A stretch of 64,000 bases of DNA from Flaccisagitta enflata (GCA_965153355.1 OZ231126.1:99076001-99140000), one strand, 5' to 3'; positions 13,486 to 26,626 are shown, numbered from the stretch's first letter. Notes: generated by a model from the sequence alone, not told the origin. Numbers and translations: made by a program.

Positions 13486-13840
13486 TTTTAGTCGCGTGCA
13501 CGCGACTCTTCAACCCACTTTGTCAGTCTGTTGGTCCATTGGTCCGTCGGTCTGTTGGTCCGTCCATCACACTTTACTTCTTTATTACATTTTAAGTTAT
13601 ATCTAGCCATTCTAAGTCATTCTAAGTTATTCTAAGTTTTTCTAAGTCATTCTAAGTCATTCTAAGTCATTCTAAGCTATTTTAAGTCACTTAAGGTCGA
13701 AGTAGTCTTTTCAGTCATTTTATGTCTTTTTAAGTCATTTAAAGTCATCTTGGGTCATCTTAAGTCATCTTGAGTCAATAAAAGTCATCTTAAGTTACTT
13801 ATGTCCCGCACGGGACTTATAGGCGTTGGCCTTGTTTTTT
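13486..13840 (+). mobile_element. Family B copy with 10-bp core repeat
   Basis: AGTCGCGTGCACGCGACTC palindrome, (GGTCCGTC)n, CACACTTTACTTC, then about 20 units of ATTCTAAGTC, then GTCCCGCACGGGACTTATAG and GGCCTTGTTTTTT. Confidence 0.88.
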
Positions 13841-13930
13841 CACAAATTTGTTTTCACTCTTTTTGACCAATGGCAATTTCATTTTTACTCTGCTCTCATT
13901 ACTCTCCTCTCAATGGAGAGTTTAGAAGAT

Positions 13931-14648
13931 TTTTAGTCGTGTGCTACGCAACTCTACACCCCGCTTTGTCGGTCCATCGTCGATCCGTCCGTCCGTTGGT
14001 CCGTCCGTCACACTTTACTTTTTCATTATACTTTAGGTCATTTTTAGTCATTCTAAGTCTTTCTAAGTCATACTAAGTCATTCTAAGTCAGTCTAAGTCA
14101 TTCTAAGTCATATTTCGCTACATTGAGTCACTTAAGTCAATTAGGTCAATTTGGTTGTTTAAGTCGTTTTTGTCTTTTTAAGTCATTTTAAGTCATTTTG
14201 AATCATTCAAAGTCATCTCAAGTTATTTATGTCCTGCACGCGACTTATACAGTCTATGGACAAAACGAGGAGAGTAGATTTTGCTGATCACCGTTATGAT
14301 GGTTAGGCGTAGTTGATTTTAAAATGTAGGTTTGTAATTACCTCATAGAAATTTACTAAAGACTGAAAGAATTAACGGAAGAACGATTACTACCTGAAGT
14401 AATTGTTTAAAATATAGGTTTGTAATTACCTCAAAAAAAATTACTTAGGACTGAAAGAAACTAACGGAAGAACGATTACTACCTGTAGCAATCATTCTTG
14501 TAATAGTTTCTTTCGGTCCTCAGTCATTTTCTGCCTACATTTTGAACGATTACTACAGGTAGTAATTGTTCTTCCGTTAATTCTTTAAGTCCTTAGCATC
14601 ATACCGGTGATCAGCAAAATCTACTATAGGTGTTGGCCTTGTTTTTTT
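13931..14648 (+). mobile_element. Family B copy split by a short TIR element
   Basis: TTTTAGTCGTGTGCTACGCAAC to GTCCTGCACGCGACTTATA, then the insertion, then AGGTGTTGGCCTTGTTTT. Same core type as the copy 450 bp upstream. Confidence 0.85.
14251..14627. mobile_element. Short TIR element inside Family B
   Basis: TAGATTTTGCTGATCACCG at 14267 is inverted at about 14605-14625. The left end has an extra CAGTCTATGGACAAAAC, like the element at 21293. TATA flanks the left and CTATA the right. Confidence 0.75.
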
Positions 14649-14757
14649 AAATTGCCACTTCGCGCCACTTTCAAAGTCATTATCGAGTTTTACTCACGTG
14701 TAAGCGACTCTATTCAAATCGCTGTCTGTATTTCAGGTTTCAAATTTAATGGCTGTA

Positions 14758-15325
14758 CCACGCGTATAAAAAAAAAGACGCACCTGGTCATTTATTGATA
14801 GTTAGGACTAAAAAAATTGTTCAAAAATTTTTCCATAGAAAGTATATTGAAGATTTTTGAATTTTCTTTCAATCTAGACCAGTCCCAGGTCTGTATCTCA
14901 AACCGTTTAAAAGTTACAGCCAGTCAAAGACGACTACTATTTTGAGCACATGATAAAATACTAATTCATCAAAAAAATCGTTTATTGTTTCTTTTTCTTA
15001 CTTAAAAAGAAATTTTCATCATTTTTCAGTCAAAGTAACTTTGAAGATTTTCGAATTTTCTTTCATTCTAGACCAATCCCAAGTCTGTATTTCAAACGGT
15101 TTATAAGTTATAGCTCATCAAAGTGAAACACTGAATATCTTGAATTCTTTTTCTCTTATGGAATTGTGAAAACGATTCTTGATTACTTTTACTTTTTTTT
15201 CACTACGCCCAAACGCCCCAAGATTAAAAACTTTTTCTTTTTGATTCTCAAAGCTTACAAACTGGGCTTTTCAATAGTGCAAAACATTTAACTTGAAAGT
15301 GCGTCTTTTTTTTTTATTCGCGTGG
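14758..15325. mobile_element. Short TIR element with TA TSD
   Basis: CCACGCG.ATAAAAAAAAAGACGCAC inverted ends, TA on both outer sides (14756-14757, 15326-15327). The interior repeats a GTCTGTATCTCAAACCGTTTA motif twice; no ORF. The GTGCGTCTTTTTTTTT...TTCGCG end recurs at 41353-41376 and 43750-43775. Confidence 0.88.
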
Positions 15326-16045
15326 TATTGTGCCACTGCCTAGATGTTTAGTAGGTAACTTCTTACACTGTGCATGTGGGTCGGACTGTCTGTCTGCCTA
15401 TCCGTCACTATGACTCTCCATCTGTCAATGAGTTATTCACTCAGTCAGTCAGTCTCCCTGTCCGCTGTCTGTCTGTCTGTCTGTCTGTCATCTGTCTGTC
15501 TTTCTGTCTGTCTGTCTTTCTGTCTGATTTTCTGCCTGTCAGTCTGTCTGTGTGTCTGTTTGTTTTTCTGTTTGTCGTTTTTTCAGTTTTTGAAACAGCG
15601 TCAATTCTGTTTGTTATTAAGGAACCACGTCAGCAACGGCCAACGCAATGTGCTACAAGAAGACACTGTGCAATGGGCGTCATCCGCGCGACACTCTGCA
15701 GTCACTGACTGTCTGAGCTGAAGGCGACGACGAAAATAGGCGTCTAACAACTTTGATGCTGCACAAAAAGAAGTAGAAAACTGAATGGGCGACTTTGCCG
15801 CCATGACCGGATCGACGCCGCGATAGCCGCACCGACGCCGGGGATACCCAATCTCTTAGGACGGCGCCGCACTTCCACGTTCTTCCTGTTTATTATTGTG
15901 ACCCGACAAGACGCGGTGAAGAGCCGATGACGAGTCAGACACTGATTTGCATGCGATTATGTAACTCGAGAGGTGGCAAAATGTAATTAAAGTATAAAGT
16001 GAATTTGATACTCTTGACAACGACAACAACAAAAAAAAACAGCAA

Positions 16046-16192
<147 letters not shown>

Positions 16193-16400
16193 CGGCATGA
16201 TGACTATTTTTGCAACATACATTAATCACATTTACTTGTGATATCGGCGCGCCTCAACTACATATCGCGCCCGCGCCAGCGCCAGAATATCACGCCACCG
16301 CCACAACGCCGCTGCAACGCCGCCACCACGTCGCCGCAACGCTGCCACGCCACAACGCCGGAAGCGACACCACAACGCCGACAGTCACACCTCAACGGAG

Positions 16401-16553
16401 CCGCGCCACGCCGCACCGCGCCACGCCACACCGCGCCACGCCGCACCGCGCCACGCCGCACCGCGCCACGCCGCACCGCGTCACGCCGCACCGCGCCACG
16501 CCGCACCGCGCCACGCCGCACCGCGCCACGCCGCACCGCGCCACGCCGCGCTG
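16401..16553 (+). repeat. 15-bp tandem repeat CCGCACCGCGCCACG
   Basis: About ten units, GC about 87 per cent, in otherwise AT-rich DNA; looser CGCC-rich sequence extends back to 16265. Open frames (HRATP, AVRRG) follow from the 15-nt period. Confidence 0.94.
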
Positions 16554-16961
16554 AACCGTGCCGGAAGTGCCGACAGCAGCGCCGGAAATTTTTATATATT
16601 TTTTTTTTTATCTTTAAAAAGAAAGCGAAGAAATGGAAAGAAAAAAAGAAAATTGAAGGAGAGGAGAAAGAAATTCAAAAGGAATAAAAAGAAACAAGGG
16701 GAAAAACCAAAAACTAAAAAGATTATATAAAAAAGCAATAAGGAGAAAAGAAAGCAAGAAAAATGAAAGTAAGTGAGAGAAAGTAACACGAAAAACAATC
16801 GATCTCGCTCTCATCATCTTATCAATTTTCATTCTCTTCGCGTCGCCGTCCTCGTCAGCGCCCCTATCATAAAAAAGAAAAAACAATTATGTCGATTCAA
16901 TCACTATTCTCAATTATTTTCTATCAACTCTCCGTTGACTTCAATAACTCTTAACTTAATA

Positions 16962-17130
<169 letters not shown>

Positions 17131-18233
17131 CGGGACGACTGCTTTGATATGTATAGTCATTTTTTGTATCAAAGAACAATTACAGTTACTCCGCTCTATT
17201 GCCCGCCGTAACCTCCTTAGTGACCTTGGACCGATGGACCATTGTGCGACATTTCCTCATTGTCTATATCTCCCGCACCTCTTTTTATGACTCAATTTTC
17301 GTCCGTGACCTTCTTTTAATAGTGTTAAAAGTGAAACCTTATAAAGCGATAGATCTCTGACCTTCTCTTTTATTTCACAGTCACCCGTCTTTCGCGTCAC
17401 CCTTGCCAGTTAAACGTGATTTTTTATCACTTCTTTTTTTTCGTCGATTATAATTTTTCTTCCTCATTTCCACCGCATTTTATATCGTGCTCGTCGTTGT
17501 CTCGTCTCTTTTACCTGACCTCCTCAAATATTGTTCTATTGCTCCCTCAGTTGTCTCGTCTTCTTTCACTTGACCTCCTGAAATATTGTTCTCTTGCTCC
17601 CTCACGCTCAGTTGATCTCCTCATGAATTATCCACGTCTTCATCGTCCTCGTGCTCAAGTCTCGCCACCTCATTTACTCGTCTTCCTCCTCCTCCTCCTC
17701 AATTGATCTCCCATTGTCTACCTCTACATCTTCCAATATCTTTTACGTACGCGGCCATCTTCCGTTTCTTTAACATCGCTTTTATAATGAACGACGTATA
17801 GTGCGTCGATCAAAATTTTACTAACGTGGCTTCCTAATCATGAAACGAATGTGATATTCTAGTACTAGACTATAGTCTGTCATTGGAAAAGAAGAAAACC
17901 TTCCACGTCCGCCACTTCCATCTTTTGTGAACTTCCTCGTCCTCAGCTTTCTCTTTGTCCCTTTCCTCCTCGTCCTCCTCGTCCTTCCCGTCCACCTTGT
18001 CCTTCTGCTTGAACTCCTCGCCCATTTCGTCCTCCACGTCCTTCCCATCCTCCTTGTCCTTCCCGTCCTCCTCGTCACTCCCGTCCTCCGGCTCTACGTG
18101 TGTTCTTCCTACTCGTACTCGTGTTTTGGTCAAGACTGTTCATATGCCGTCAACGTCATAGTCAAGACTGATCACATGCCGTCATAGTCATAATCAAGAC
18201 TGTTCATATGCCGTCATAGACATAGTCATAGTC

Positions 18234-18323
18234 ATGGGTTGCGGTCCATCCAAAGAATTGGAGAAACCGTTAAACGGACTCAAAAACGGAGCAGTGGCCA
18301 AAAATGGAGATGTTTCTTGGAAG
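18234..18323 (+). CDS. Globin X-like globin, exon 1 (N-terminus)
   Basis: Thirty codons starting MGCGPSKELEKPL and ending ...GDVSWK, followed at once by a GTATGT donor; the exon ends in phase 0. Met-Gly-Cys with Ser at position 6 is the classic signal for N-myristoylation of Gly2 and palmitoylation of Cys3. This membrane-anchoring start is known from globin X and is absent from cytosolic globins. The exon joins in frame to 38108. The ATG is the first one after a stretch of short CATAGTC-type repeats. Upstream (17930-18080) lies a CTCGTCCTT-type low-complexity tract that may be 5' UTR or promoter. I assign this exon from the motif, the splice phase and the downstream globin exons; no transcript was available. 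Confidence 0.78.
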
Positions 18324-18479
18324 GTATGTAATAACCAAGGCAATGTGCAATGTGCAAGGTGCCGATTCTGTGTAGCGACGTAGCGACGCTACGCGGCAGG
18401 CTATCGCTAAAGTGCGGCATTTGCGGCCAGCCAAGGGGGGGAATGGAGAAAGAGAGGAAAAGGATGGAAGGGGGGAGCA

Positions 18480-18885
<406 letters not shown>

Positions 18886-18889
18886 GAGC

Positions 18890-20099
18890 ATTTCGGCAAT
18901 GGCTTCTCAATTCAAAAAATAAGCGCAGAGCCGAATGCCAGATTTTTAATTTTGCCTGCACTTGCTCAGAGGAGGAAGGAGGCTGATAATGTAGATATTG
19001 ACCTTGGATCCTAAATCTAAGTCCTTGTGAATTTTCATATTTCTCTTTTATATGCGACCGGTCCGAAGGTAGTAACGGCATGAGCTCTAGCTTGAACTAA
19101 TCTGCTTGAATTTGTTCCTGAAAGATACCTTGGCATATGCACATAACTCTGTTGATCTCATTGACCAAAATTTTGAACTTCTTAGGGGCCCCTAGGGGCC
19201 CCCAAAAAGCCCTTAATGAGGATTTTTTTTCGAAAAAAAAGGGGGGTTCATTTGAAAGGAAATTGCTTGATTCGCCTAGATCCAAAATCTTGTAATTTCA
19301 CTTTTTTCAAAAAAACTTAGAAAATTTTTGTGTCGGCCATATTTCAAAAGAAAGTTTAAAGATTCTCCTGGAATTTTTTTAGTTTGATATGGTTCAAACA
19401 AATGCTCATAACTTCTAAAGTATTTGAGCCAGAACCTTGAAATTTGAAATGTGCATTATTGAAAGCGCTGAGCAGGTCCATGCAAAAGATTGAGCTACTG
19501 ACTGACCTAGGAAAATTTTCGAGTCCAAGTCTAGATAATGTGTAAAGAGCTCTTTTAGGGTATGACTTTTTTCTTTGGAACAAATTCTATCACTTAGTTT
19601 TGATTTTTGATCTTTTTATGGTCAGAAAAAGTCGCTATCAAGAAATTCTTCGATCAATTTGTAATCTTTGATTACTAGCGCAACCTGATTTTTGTGTGTC
19701 ATAGTGTAGTTGAAAATGAAGTGAAACATAGATGAGTTATCATTTGCTACGTTTTGTTAAGAACAAAAAAATGTTTCCTCAACCTCTTCTGTAACGATTT
19801 CCATTGCAATCTGTTTTTAATAATTTTTTATAATACTAAAATTAATTTTAGCTATCTCCCTAGGCCGTAAGAATTGATTTGACAGCAGATTCTTCTTAGT
19901 TTGACATGAATTTGTGTGAAACAAGAAAAAAATTAATTCTTACGGCATGTTAGGTACCTTGCCGGCCCCCCCTGGCACTTGCTTTTCAACGCCGTGTTCA
20001 TTTGATAAATCCCGCGGCAGCATTAGCGCGCAGGTTATTTCACATTCCTTGAAACATGACGGTTTCGTTACCGAGTCTCGGTGGATAAAATCCTCTACA
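18890..20099. other. Globin intron 1, no gene seen
   Basis: AT-rich. GGCCGTAAGAATT (19863) and AATTCTTACGGC (19934) form a short inverted pair that could bound a small element. Open frames are short and unconvincing. Confidence 0.6.
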
Positions 20100-20846
20100 G
20101 GTCGCCCAAGGGCATTGTATGGTCAGCGATGCCCGTTGCCCTGCTTTGAGTGATTGTGAATTAAAGTGAATGGAAGCAGGGCTGTGGCCCCGAAGGGGAC
20201 AAAGTCCTGTAGAACACGGAGACTTTCGTTTGTCCTGCTTGAAAAAGTGGATGAGATGCTATAGAGGGCTGACTGAAGGCCTTCAAAAGCCTAAACTGAG
20301 ATCTAAGAAGGCTCATATAAGGCCTGAGAATGCCAATTGGAAGCTTGGGAGAGCTAGATTGAGGCTTGAAAGGTCAGAGGACTGATTTGAAGCCTGAGAG
20401 CAATAAATTTGAGACTTAGATGGCTGATTTGAGGCCTGAGAGGCCTAATTTGAGGCCTGAGAGGCCTAATTTGAGGCCTGAGAGGCCAGGATTGAAGCCT
20501 GAGAATTTGGATTTGAGGCCTGAGAAGCCTAATTTGAGGCTTGAGAAGCCTAATTTGAGGCCTGAGAGGCCAGATTTGAGGCCTGAGAGGCCAGATTTGA
20601 GGCCTGAGGCTGAGAGGCCATATTTGAGGCCTGAGAGGCCAGATTTGAGGCCTGAGAGGCCAGATTTCAGACCGGAGAGGCCAGATTTCAGTCCTGAGAG
20701 GCCAGATTTCAGGCCTGAGGGGCCTGATGAGGAGGGGGGGACAAACAAACGAACAGATGAACAGACAAACGAAGGAATATACGAACGAACGATAGTCCCC
20801 CTGTGTTCTACAGGACTTCGTCTCCTTCGGGGCCGCTGCCCAAAAA
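20100..20846 (+). mobile_element. Family A copy A6
   Basis: Left end GGTCGCCCAAGGGCATTGTATGG; core of about fifteen 21-bp GAGGCCTGAGAGGCCAGATTT units; right end GGGGCCGCTGCCCAAAAA. The 21-bp period leaves several frames open by chance. Confidence 0.9.
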
Positions 20847-21292
20847 GTGGAAATTAAAGGAAGGAAAGGGAGGAAAACAGGAAAGATGGGAAACAAACTA
20901 CGGAAGGGTAGTGAAAAGTGGGAAGTGGTAAGGGAGGTAAGAAGGAGGAACTGGTGTCATAAGGGAGTAAGAGAAGTGGTCACCATAACGAAATGAGCTT
21001 GCTACCCTTTTTTTGGCTCAGTAGACTCAAAATATATGGGTATGTACCAATTTGGGGGCTATGGCTTGAAAAAAACCCTGGATTGGCCCAATAAACAAAA
21101 ATAACCATATTTTGAGCATTTTCATAGCGTTTTTTTATGAAAATATTAGTTTTAAAATAAAAATACCTTCCCTACTAAAGTTTTCCTGTACAATTTCATG
21201 CATCAAAATGCATAGACTCTACATTTCTTTATTTTTGAAAAGTAGCTTCTTTAACCTTAGAATAAATTAGTCTATATTATACAAATACTGTA

Positions 21293-21603
21293 CAGTCAGT
21301 GGACAAAACCCTATAGGTATATATATCATACCGCTGGCTTCGATCCAACATATTGCTCAAAAACAAAATACTGTATGCGACAATCAGTTGCTCAAGTTAC
21401 AGCCGGCTGTAACGAACAAAATGTTGTATTCAACAACGGGTTGTTAGAATTACAGCCGGCTGTAATGCTACAATTTTGTAACATTACAGCCGGGTGTTAT
21501 TTAAACCACTGGTCGTTGCATACAATATTTTGTTTACTATCAGCATGTTGGATCAAAACCAACGGTATGATATATATACCTATTATGTTTTGTCCGCTGA
21601 CTG
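21293..21603. mobile_element. Short TIR element, possible 4-bp TSD TGTA
   Basis: CAGTCAGTGGACAAAAC and the ATATATATCATACCG arm are inverted at the right end (CAGTCAGCGGACAAAAC). TGTA lies at 21289-21292 and 21604-21607, so either a TGTA or a TA duplication fits. The centre has a palindromic TTACAGCCGGCTGTAA pair. Confidence 0.85.
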
Positions 21604-22438
21604 TGTATGATTCTTGAGTGTTTCAAGAAATGTTTTTCTAGCTGTTCTGTAATTTGAATTGATCAAAACCTCACCATTACAAAGGCGATGAAAGATGAAA
21701 GTTCAGATATTTTCTTCAGTACATTTATATATCTGTAATCACATCAACCATTATTTGGAAATCGAAATAGCATAATACAATGGAGTATATAAAAAAGAGC
21801 TTTAACACCAATCGCAACTTAGCAGAAATCTTGAATAGAAGATCCAATAATTGAGCAGATAATTTGGATGAGGAAAGATGCGTTTTAGTTTGGGTGATTG
21901 TCAAAAAATTGCTCCCATATTGATGATTAAGTAGACAATTAGGATAAAACGAGTAAAGAGCAAGACGATTAACAAATACATGGCCTTAATGACCTCACAG
22001 TTGAGAAGTGCAAAAACCAAAACTTTTCGTTTGACATTTTTGGCCAATGTCACTGAAGGCCTGATTTCAAGGATGTGTTTCCTTTCAAAGTCATCCAAAA
22101 CTTCATCATTAGGATAAATCCAATACGTTTTTCCTTGATCATCCTTTGCTCTGGTTTTCAGAGTAGCAAGAGCTTGCACACAAATGCTATCTTGTTGCTG
22201 ATGGTATGATTGCACAGAACTAAGGTTCTAGCCATCTTCTTGCAATGTGATAACAAATTCTTCATCCTGTAATGGCCAAATGAAATCTCTCAGAGGCTCC
22301 TCTGCAGGTACCTTAGACCTCTTGGCTTGCTTACTGGCAGACTGAGTACCTACTGACTGAGAAGCCACATAGACATCTTCCACAGTAATAACCTCTTGGT
22401 CAGATGGGTCTACTGTGTGCAATGCAAGCATATTTTTA

Positions 22439-24221
22439 CAGTGCGGCTCAAAAAAAGTTTTACTACCTAGGAAAAAAGTTTATAGCATTACTTATGCAAG
22501 CATATCTCCTACAAACGTTTATGAAATCATAAAAAATTGGTGAGACTCTAAAACTACTTTGAATTATCTGTCTAATGCCACCAGTCCCATTCTCCTAGGT
22601 CAAACGGTTAAAAAATGAGAGCTAAAACAAATCTATTACTACTTTTGACAAAAGGATGAAATATTTGAATAGTTTTCAGTCTCGATTTTGGATGCACAGT
22701 CATGGTTTTTTACAGTGCTGGTATAGTTTTTCTTCCCTTTTCTGCATCATCCTGATTTGATCAGTTGATAATTTTATGATAAAAATTTGCAGAATCATAC
22801 CACCTTAAGGAAAATTGCATAATTTGTCAATGAAAGTAGGGTTATTAAGTACAAAGAATTGCCTCTTGCATTCGTATTCAGCTCCAGGTAGTATCAGTTT
22901 TGTTTTGGCTCTCATTCCTAAATGCTTTGACATAGAGGAATGCGGTTTGCGGCATTTGAAAAAATTTTTGAAGTAGTTACAGAATATCACCAATTTTTTG
23001 TACTTTCTTAACAATCTAGGGCTGATATGCACACTTGTATACAAAATGCTATAAACTTTTTTCCTAGGTAGTAGGTCTTTTACATGTTATATTGCAGGTA
23101 TTTATTGATAGATCTTTAAAAGATCCATGATAGAATTAAAGAGTTTCAAAAAATGAAGCATATGCCACCAAGCACAATTAAGTTGGTCAAATGGTTGAAA
23201 GTAACAGAAGTTTGATGTTGATGTCCCAAAAATCTGTTGGGAAAAAAACTTACTTTGGCAACAAAAAAATCAAATTGCTTGTTTGTCAGTGTTTCACATC
23301 CAAGCAATGAGAAAAACATAGCAAAATCCATGACCATTTTGAAGCTCTGTGAAAGACTTTTCAAGTGAGACCTTGCTGGATATCCTTGCTCTATCCGTTT
23401 AGAAATGGCGTAAGGATGAAGACTGGTGGTAAATAATTTGGAAATCTACTATGTGATTTTTATGGCTTATCTTTATTCTAACATAAAAGTTAACAATTTG
23501 TTCTTGGCGCCATTTTGAAGAAAATTTGAAGCTCTTCAATTTGCGCATGGATAAAGAGTAGCTAAGATAATCTTGAGCTGCATCATTGTCAAAAATGGAA
23601 AAACTAAAATTGTTCATTGGAAAGACATGAAATGAGCATTTTTTCAATCAGTGATTTTTTTCAAACCTTTGCCATTTCTAAACAAATAAAGCTACAGTGA
23701 CCAGCAACATCCCATTTGGAAGATTTTTCGCAGAGCTTTCAAATGGTCATGGATTTTTTATGGTTCTGGCCTACAGTGGATCAGTTTAGTGCTCGCTTTT
23801 GATGGACTTTAGGGCATTTAGGTGATGAAACCTCAAAAACACCTTTGCAACTTCTTTTTTTTTATACTGCATCATTTTCTACTTCCTAGTCAAACTGTGA
23901 AGGTTCATTCACGTATTGTAATCTAAATTATAGATGATAAAGAAAAAATAGTTAATAGTCGCAAAAGCGTTACATGGTCAGCGGTACCCAATGCCCCTAA
24001 GTTAGTATACGTGGGAATGAGATTATGAGAGGGGCCTTTCAGACCTTTCAGAGCAAAAATCAGGCCTCTCAGCCCTCCTAACCAGCTTCTCACACCAGAG
24101 AAAATTGTCCTATGTGGAATCATAGGTCATCGGCCCCTCCGGGGCCGCTGCCCAAAAGGTTATGTCTATTGCTATAAAATAGGATTTAATACTACCTGAA
24201 ACTTTTTTTTGAGCCGCACTG
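22439..24221. mobile_element. Tc1/mariner-like TIR element (TA TSD) interrupting a transposon ORF
   Basis: CAGTGCGGCTCAAAAAAAGT at 22439 is matched, with one extra T in the T-run, by the inverted end at 24221. TA lies on both outer sides (22437-22438, 24222-24223). An internal inverted pair CTACCTAGGAAAAAAGTT (22465 and about 23070) suggests a composite. It carries Family A copy A7. No intact transposase was seen. Confidence 0.88.
23956..24157 (+). mobile_element. Family A copy A7, short, inside the Tc1-like element
   Basis: TAGTCGCAAAAGCGTTACATGG left end and CATCGGCCCCTCCGGGGCCGC...CCCAAAA right end with only about three core units. The first inner block is missing, so it is internally deleted. 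Confidence 0.88.
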
Positions 24222-25132
24222 TATACATCTGTTTGGCTGTGATATTGTACTGCTTGAAACAGACAAAATCGCATGGCATTTCTGACAACATAGCCTTTTT
24301 CCACTTCATTTCTCCGCGCAGAATAACCAACTGATCTGCCTCACCCAGCTTTTTGATTCTGTCATAGTACTTTTTAACCTCAGCTTGAGATGAGAGCGGT
24401 TCAATATACTTGTGTTTTGTTCCATTTTGCACACATAGAGAAATCAGTTTAGTTTTTGCCATATCTCTTGCCAGCTTGTCTGCTTCACTACCTGTCAAAG
24501 CCAATTTTGCTTTCATGATCTCTCTTTGAGACTTTGAGAAATCTGCTTCAATTTGATGTACTTCTTTCCATTTTGCCTTCAGCTCCTTGTCTTTCAACAT
24601 GTTGGCTCCCTCATTTCCAAAGGCAAGATCTGAACTTGTTTTTAGCACAACTTGTTATGAACTTGTTTTTTTGTTCCATTGCTAATAGCTTAGAAAGCAG
24701 AGCCTCCTTCACTTCTTAGCTGTCGAGAAAGATGTCCAAAATAGTTTTCTCCAACTTTGTTGTCCTGATGTTCCTGCTGCTTTATTTGCTGAGTATTCCA
24801 GAAATTCTGGACCAAATTCATACTGAATTCCTTGTTGCCTTGACAGAGCCGGAGCAAGCTGTTTCATCATGACTTGCATCGCACTTTCCAGTTTACTATC
24901 TTGCTAATATGTATATAGACAAGCATTATGGGGCATAACTACCCAGAGAATGATGCAAACATAAGAAAATTGGTGAAGGCTGGAAACTTCATCAAATTTC
25001 TGAGCTAAGGGCGCAAACCGCAATGCTTTAAGTTTAGTCATTTAGAAATGACAAGCAAAACAAAACTGTTACCCCAAGCAGAAAATAGCCAAAAAAATTG
25101 CATTTAAGAATTTCATAGTTCCCAGCGCAACA

Positions 25133-25394
25133 TTGTCAGTTACGAATGAGCCTTATTGTTCAGACCAGGGTGACAAGCTGCTGTCAAGTTGGCGTCAATT
25201 TGGCGTCAAGTTGGCCTGCAAATTATCCAGACAACAGTCCGATCAAACTGTCACAGATTCAGATGCAGAAGCTACAGTTATGGTTGCATGTCCAGGCTCA
25301 AGAAAATCGTTCTCAAGGTGTAGGAGAACGTTACACCATCTTAGATCCAATCACTTTATGGAAGCATGCCGAGGCACTCAATTGCCATAGTTAA
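25133..25394 (+). pseudogene. Possible transposon ORF fragment
   Basis: A + strand frame reads QMQKLQLWLHVQAQENRSQG then VGERYTILDPITLWKHAEALN to a stop. The LDP.TLWKHAE run looks protein-like and may belong to the same transposon class as the decayed ORF on the other strand at 24.2-24.9 kb, which would mean a local inversion. The evidence is only the look of the translated sequence. Confidence 0.3.
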
Positions 25395-25874
25395 TGCCTA
25401 GGAAGGTCGGACAAAATACTAGTTGTGTCTTACAAATGTCTAATGTATACCACGATGAATAAAGGGACTACATATCTTGTCTATATACTTTTTAGCAAGA
25501 TAGTATTGACATCCTACTGCTCAAGATGTTTGCAAAAAGACTAAAGTGGTTGAGCAAAAGAATTCTTTTTTTGAGTATAACTTCATTTTTACTTTTTTTA
25601 AAATCAATTCTCAGACTGGCAAGTTCTATAAAGCACACTAACTAGCTTTGAATCTGAAAAGCTAATCTAAAAAAAGTTGAATACAGTTTTCTATGAAAAG
25701 CCTTACAAAAAATGTAAAAAAACATAGAAAAAACATATTTTTGAGCAATCCCAGGGTTATTTTTTTCAACCAATAAAGCTGAAAAAAGTTTCTGATATCA
25801 TTTCTTAAACTTACTTTCATGCATATTACGTAAAAAATAAAGTTTAATATGGTTTTCTAGAAAAACAAGGCAAA

Positions 25875-26061
25875 TAGTCGCAAGAGCGTTACATGGTCAG
25901 CAGTACCCAATGCCCCTAAGTTAGTGTATGTAGAATGAGATTATGAGAGGGGCAGTGGCCCCAGAGGGGCCGATGACCTATGATTCCACATAGGACAATT
26001 TTCTCCGGTTTGAGAAGCTGGTTTCGAGGGCTGAGAAGCCTGATTCTGGCTCTGAAATTGT
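25875..26061 (+). mobile_element. Family A copy A8, 3'-truncated
   Basis: TAGTCGCAAGAGCGTTACATGG left end, GGGGCAGTGGCCCCAGAGGGG block and one or two core units, then loss of similarity. The flanks (25740-25800 and 26062-26130) are two related copies of a TATTTTTG.GCAA.CCAGGG...AAGCTGAAAAA sequence. Confidence 0.8.
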
Positions 26062-26400
26062 ATTTTTGTGCAAATCCAGGGGTTTTCTTTAACAAATCAA
26101 GCTGAAAAAGGTTTCTTACATCTTATTTCAGTCCTACTCAGATGTTAATCAGGTAGCAAGGGGCAGATTTCAAAAAAAAAAAAAAAAAAAATTCCGGAAT
26201 CTCGTACTCCCTTACTGGTGAAAAAGATGGAGAGAATTTGGAATGACTGGGAAAGAGGGTATGAGAAAAAGCATGAAGGTTAGGCTTAAGTAGCGGTAAT
26301 GATGCCAAAAGCCTCTTTCATTGAACAAAGGTTTAGAAGTTTAGACTAAAAGGTCTTTGATTGAGAAAAGTCTTCGAAGATTTATCTTGGAAAATAGTAA

Positions 26401-26620
26401 TCCGCCCACCGTGTTGCCTAGCTGTGATAGGTAGGAAAAAATGACACTGCATAGCGACCTACTCTGGGGTGTTGTACACACCTATATGGATATCACCATA
26501 CATACAACCAAAAATTCTGTTTGGATTCTTATGCGCTCAGAAATCTGGTTAGTAAATGGTCCAGCAATGTTGATTTGGCACAGAGAAGCACTCATGCAAC
26601 ATTTTAAGTCAAGCTAACAT
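26401..26620 (-). repeat. Dispersed repeat, inverted relative to 29666-29944
   Basis: Shares GCATGAGTGCTTCTCTGTGCC, CAAAAATTCTGTTTGGAT and ACACCCCAGA.TAGGT with the second copy, in opposite orientation, 3 kb away. Confidence 0.82.
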
Positions 26621-26626
26621 CATCTG

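Larger units (their letters stand above)
21901..24648 (-). pseudogene. Decayed transposon-associated ORF, interrupted by the Tc1-like element
   Basis: The minus strand reads KELKAKWKEVHQIEADF ... CFKQYNITAKQMY up to 24222. Removing 22439-24221 and one TA continues it in frame as KNMLALHTVDPSDQEV ... FIWPLQDEEFVITLQEDG. A TAG at 22228-22230 (probably from TGG, Trp) follows, then NLSSVQSYHQQQDSI, TRAKDDQGKTYWIYPND and RKHILEIRPSV. Upstream (24650-24890) more codons follow in shifted frames (FGPEFLEYSANKAAG). The WP.DEEFV...DGW / GK.YWIYP / KHILEIRP pattern recalls proteins carried by invertebrate DNA transposons; I cannot name the family. It is broken by an insertion, a nonsense codon and frameshifts. 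Confidence 0.6.

Noticed and set aside
17821-18133. Arg/Thr- or Asp/Glu/Lys-rich minus ORFs opposite the globin 5' region
   Set aside because: They come from a CTCGTCCTT-type low-complexity tract; no gene structure.
20420-20857. LRPERPDLRPE / SGLKSGLSGLK repeat proteins here and at 9.7, 53.4 and 56.6 kb
   Set aside because: The Family A core has a 21-bp period, so frames stay open on both strands without meaning.
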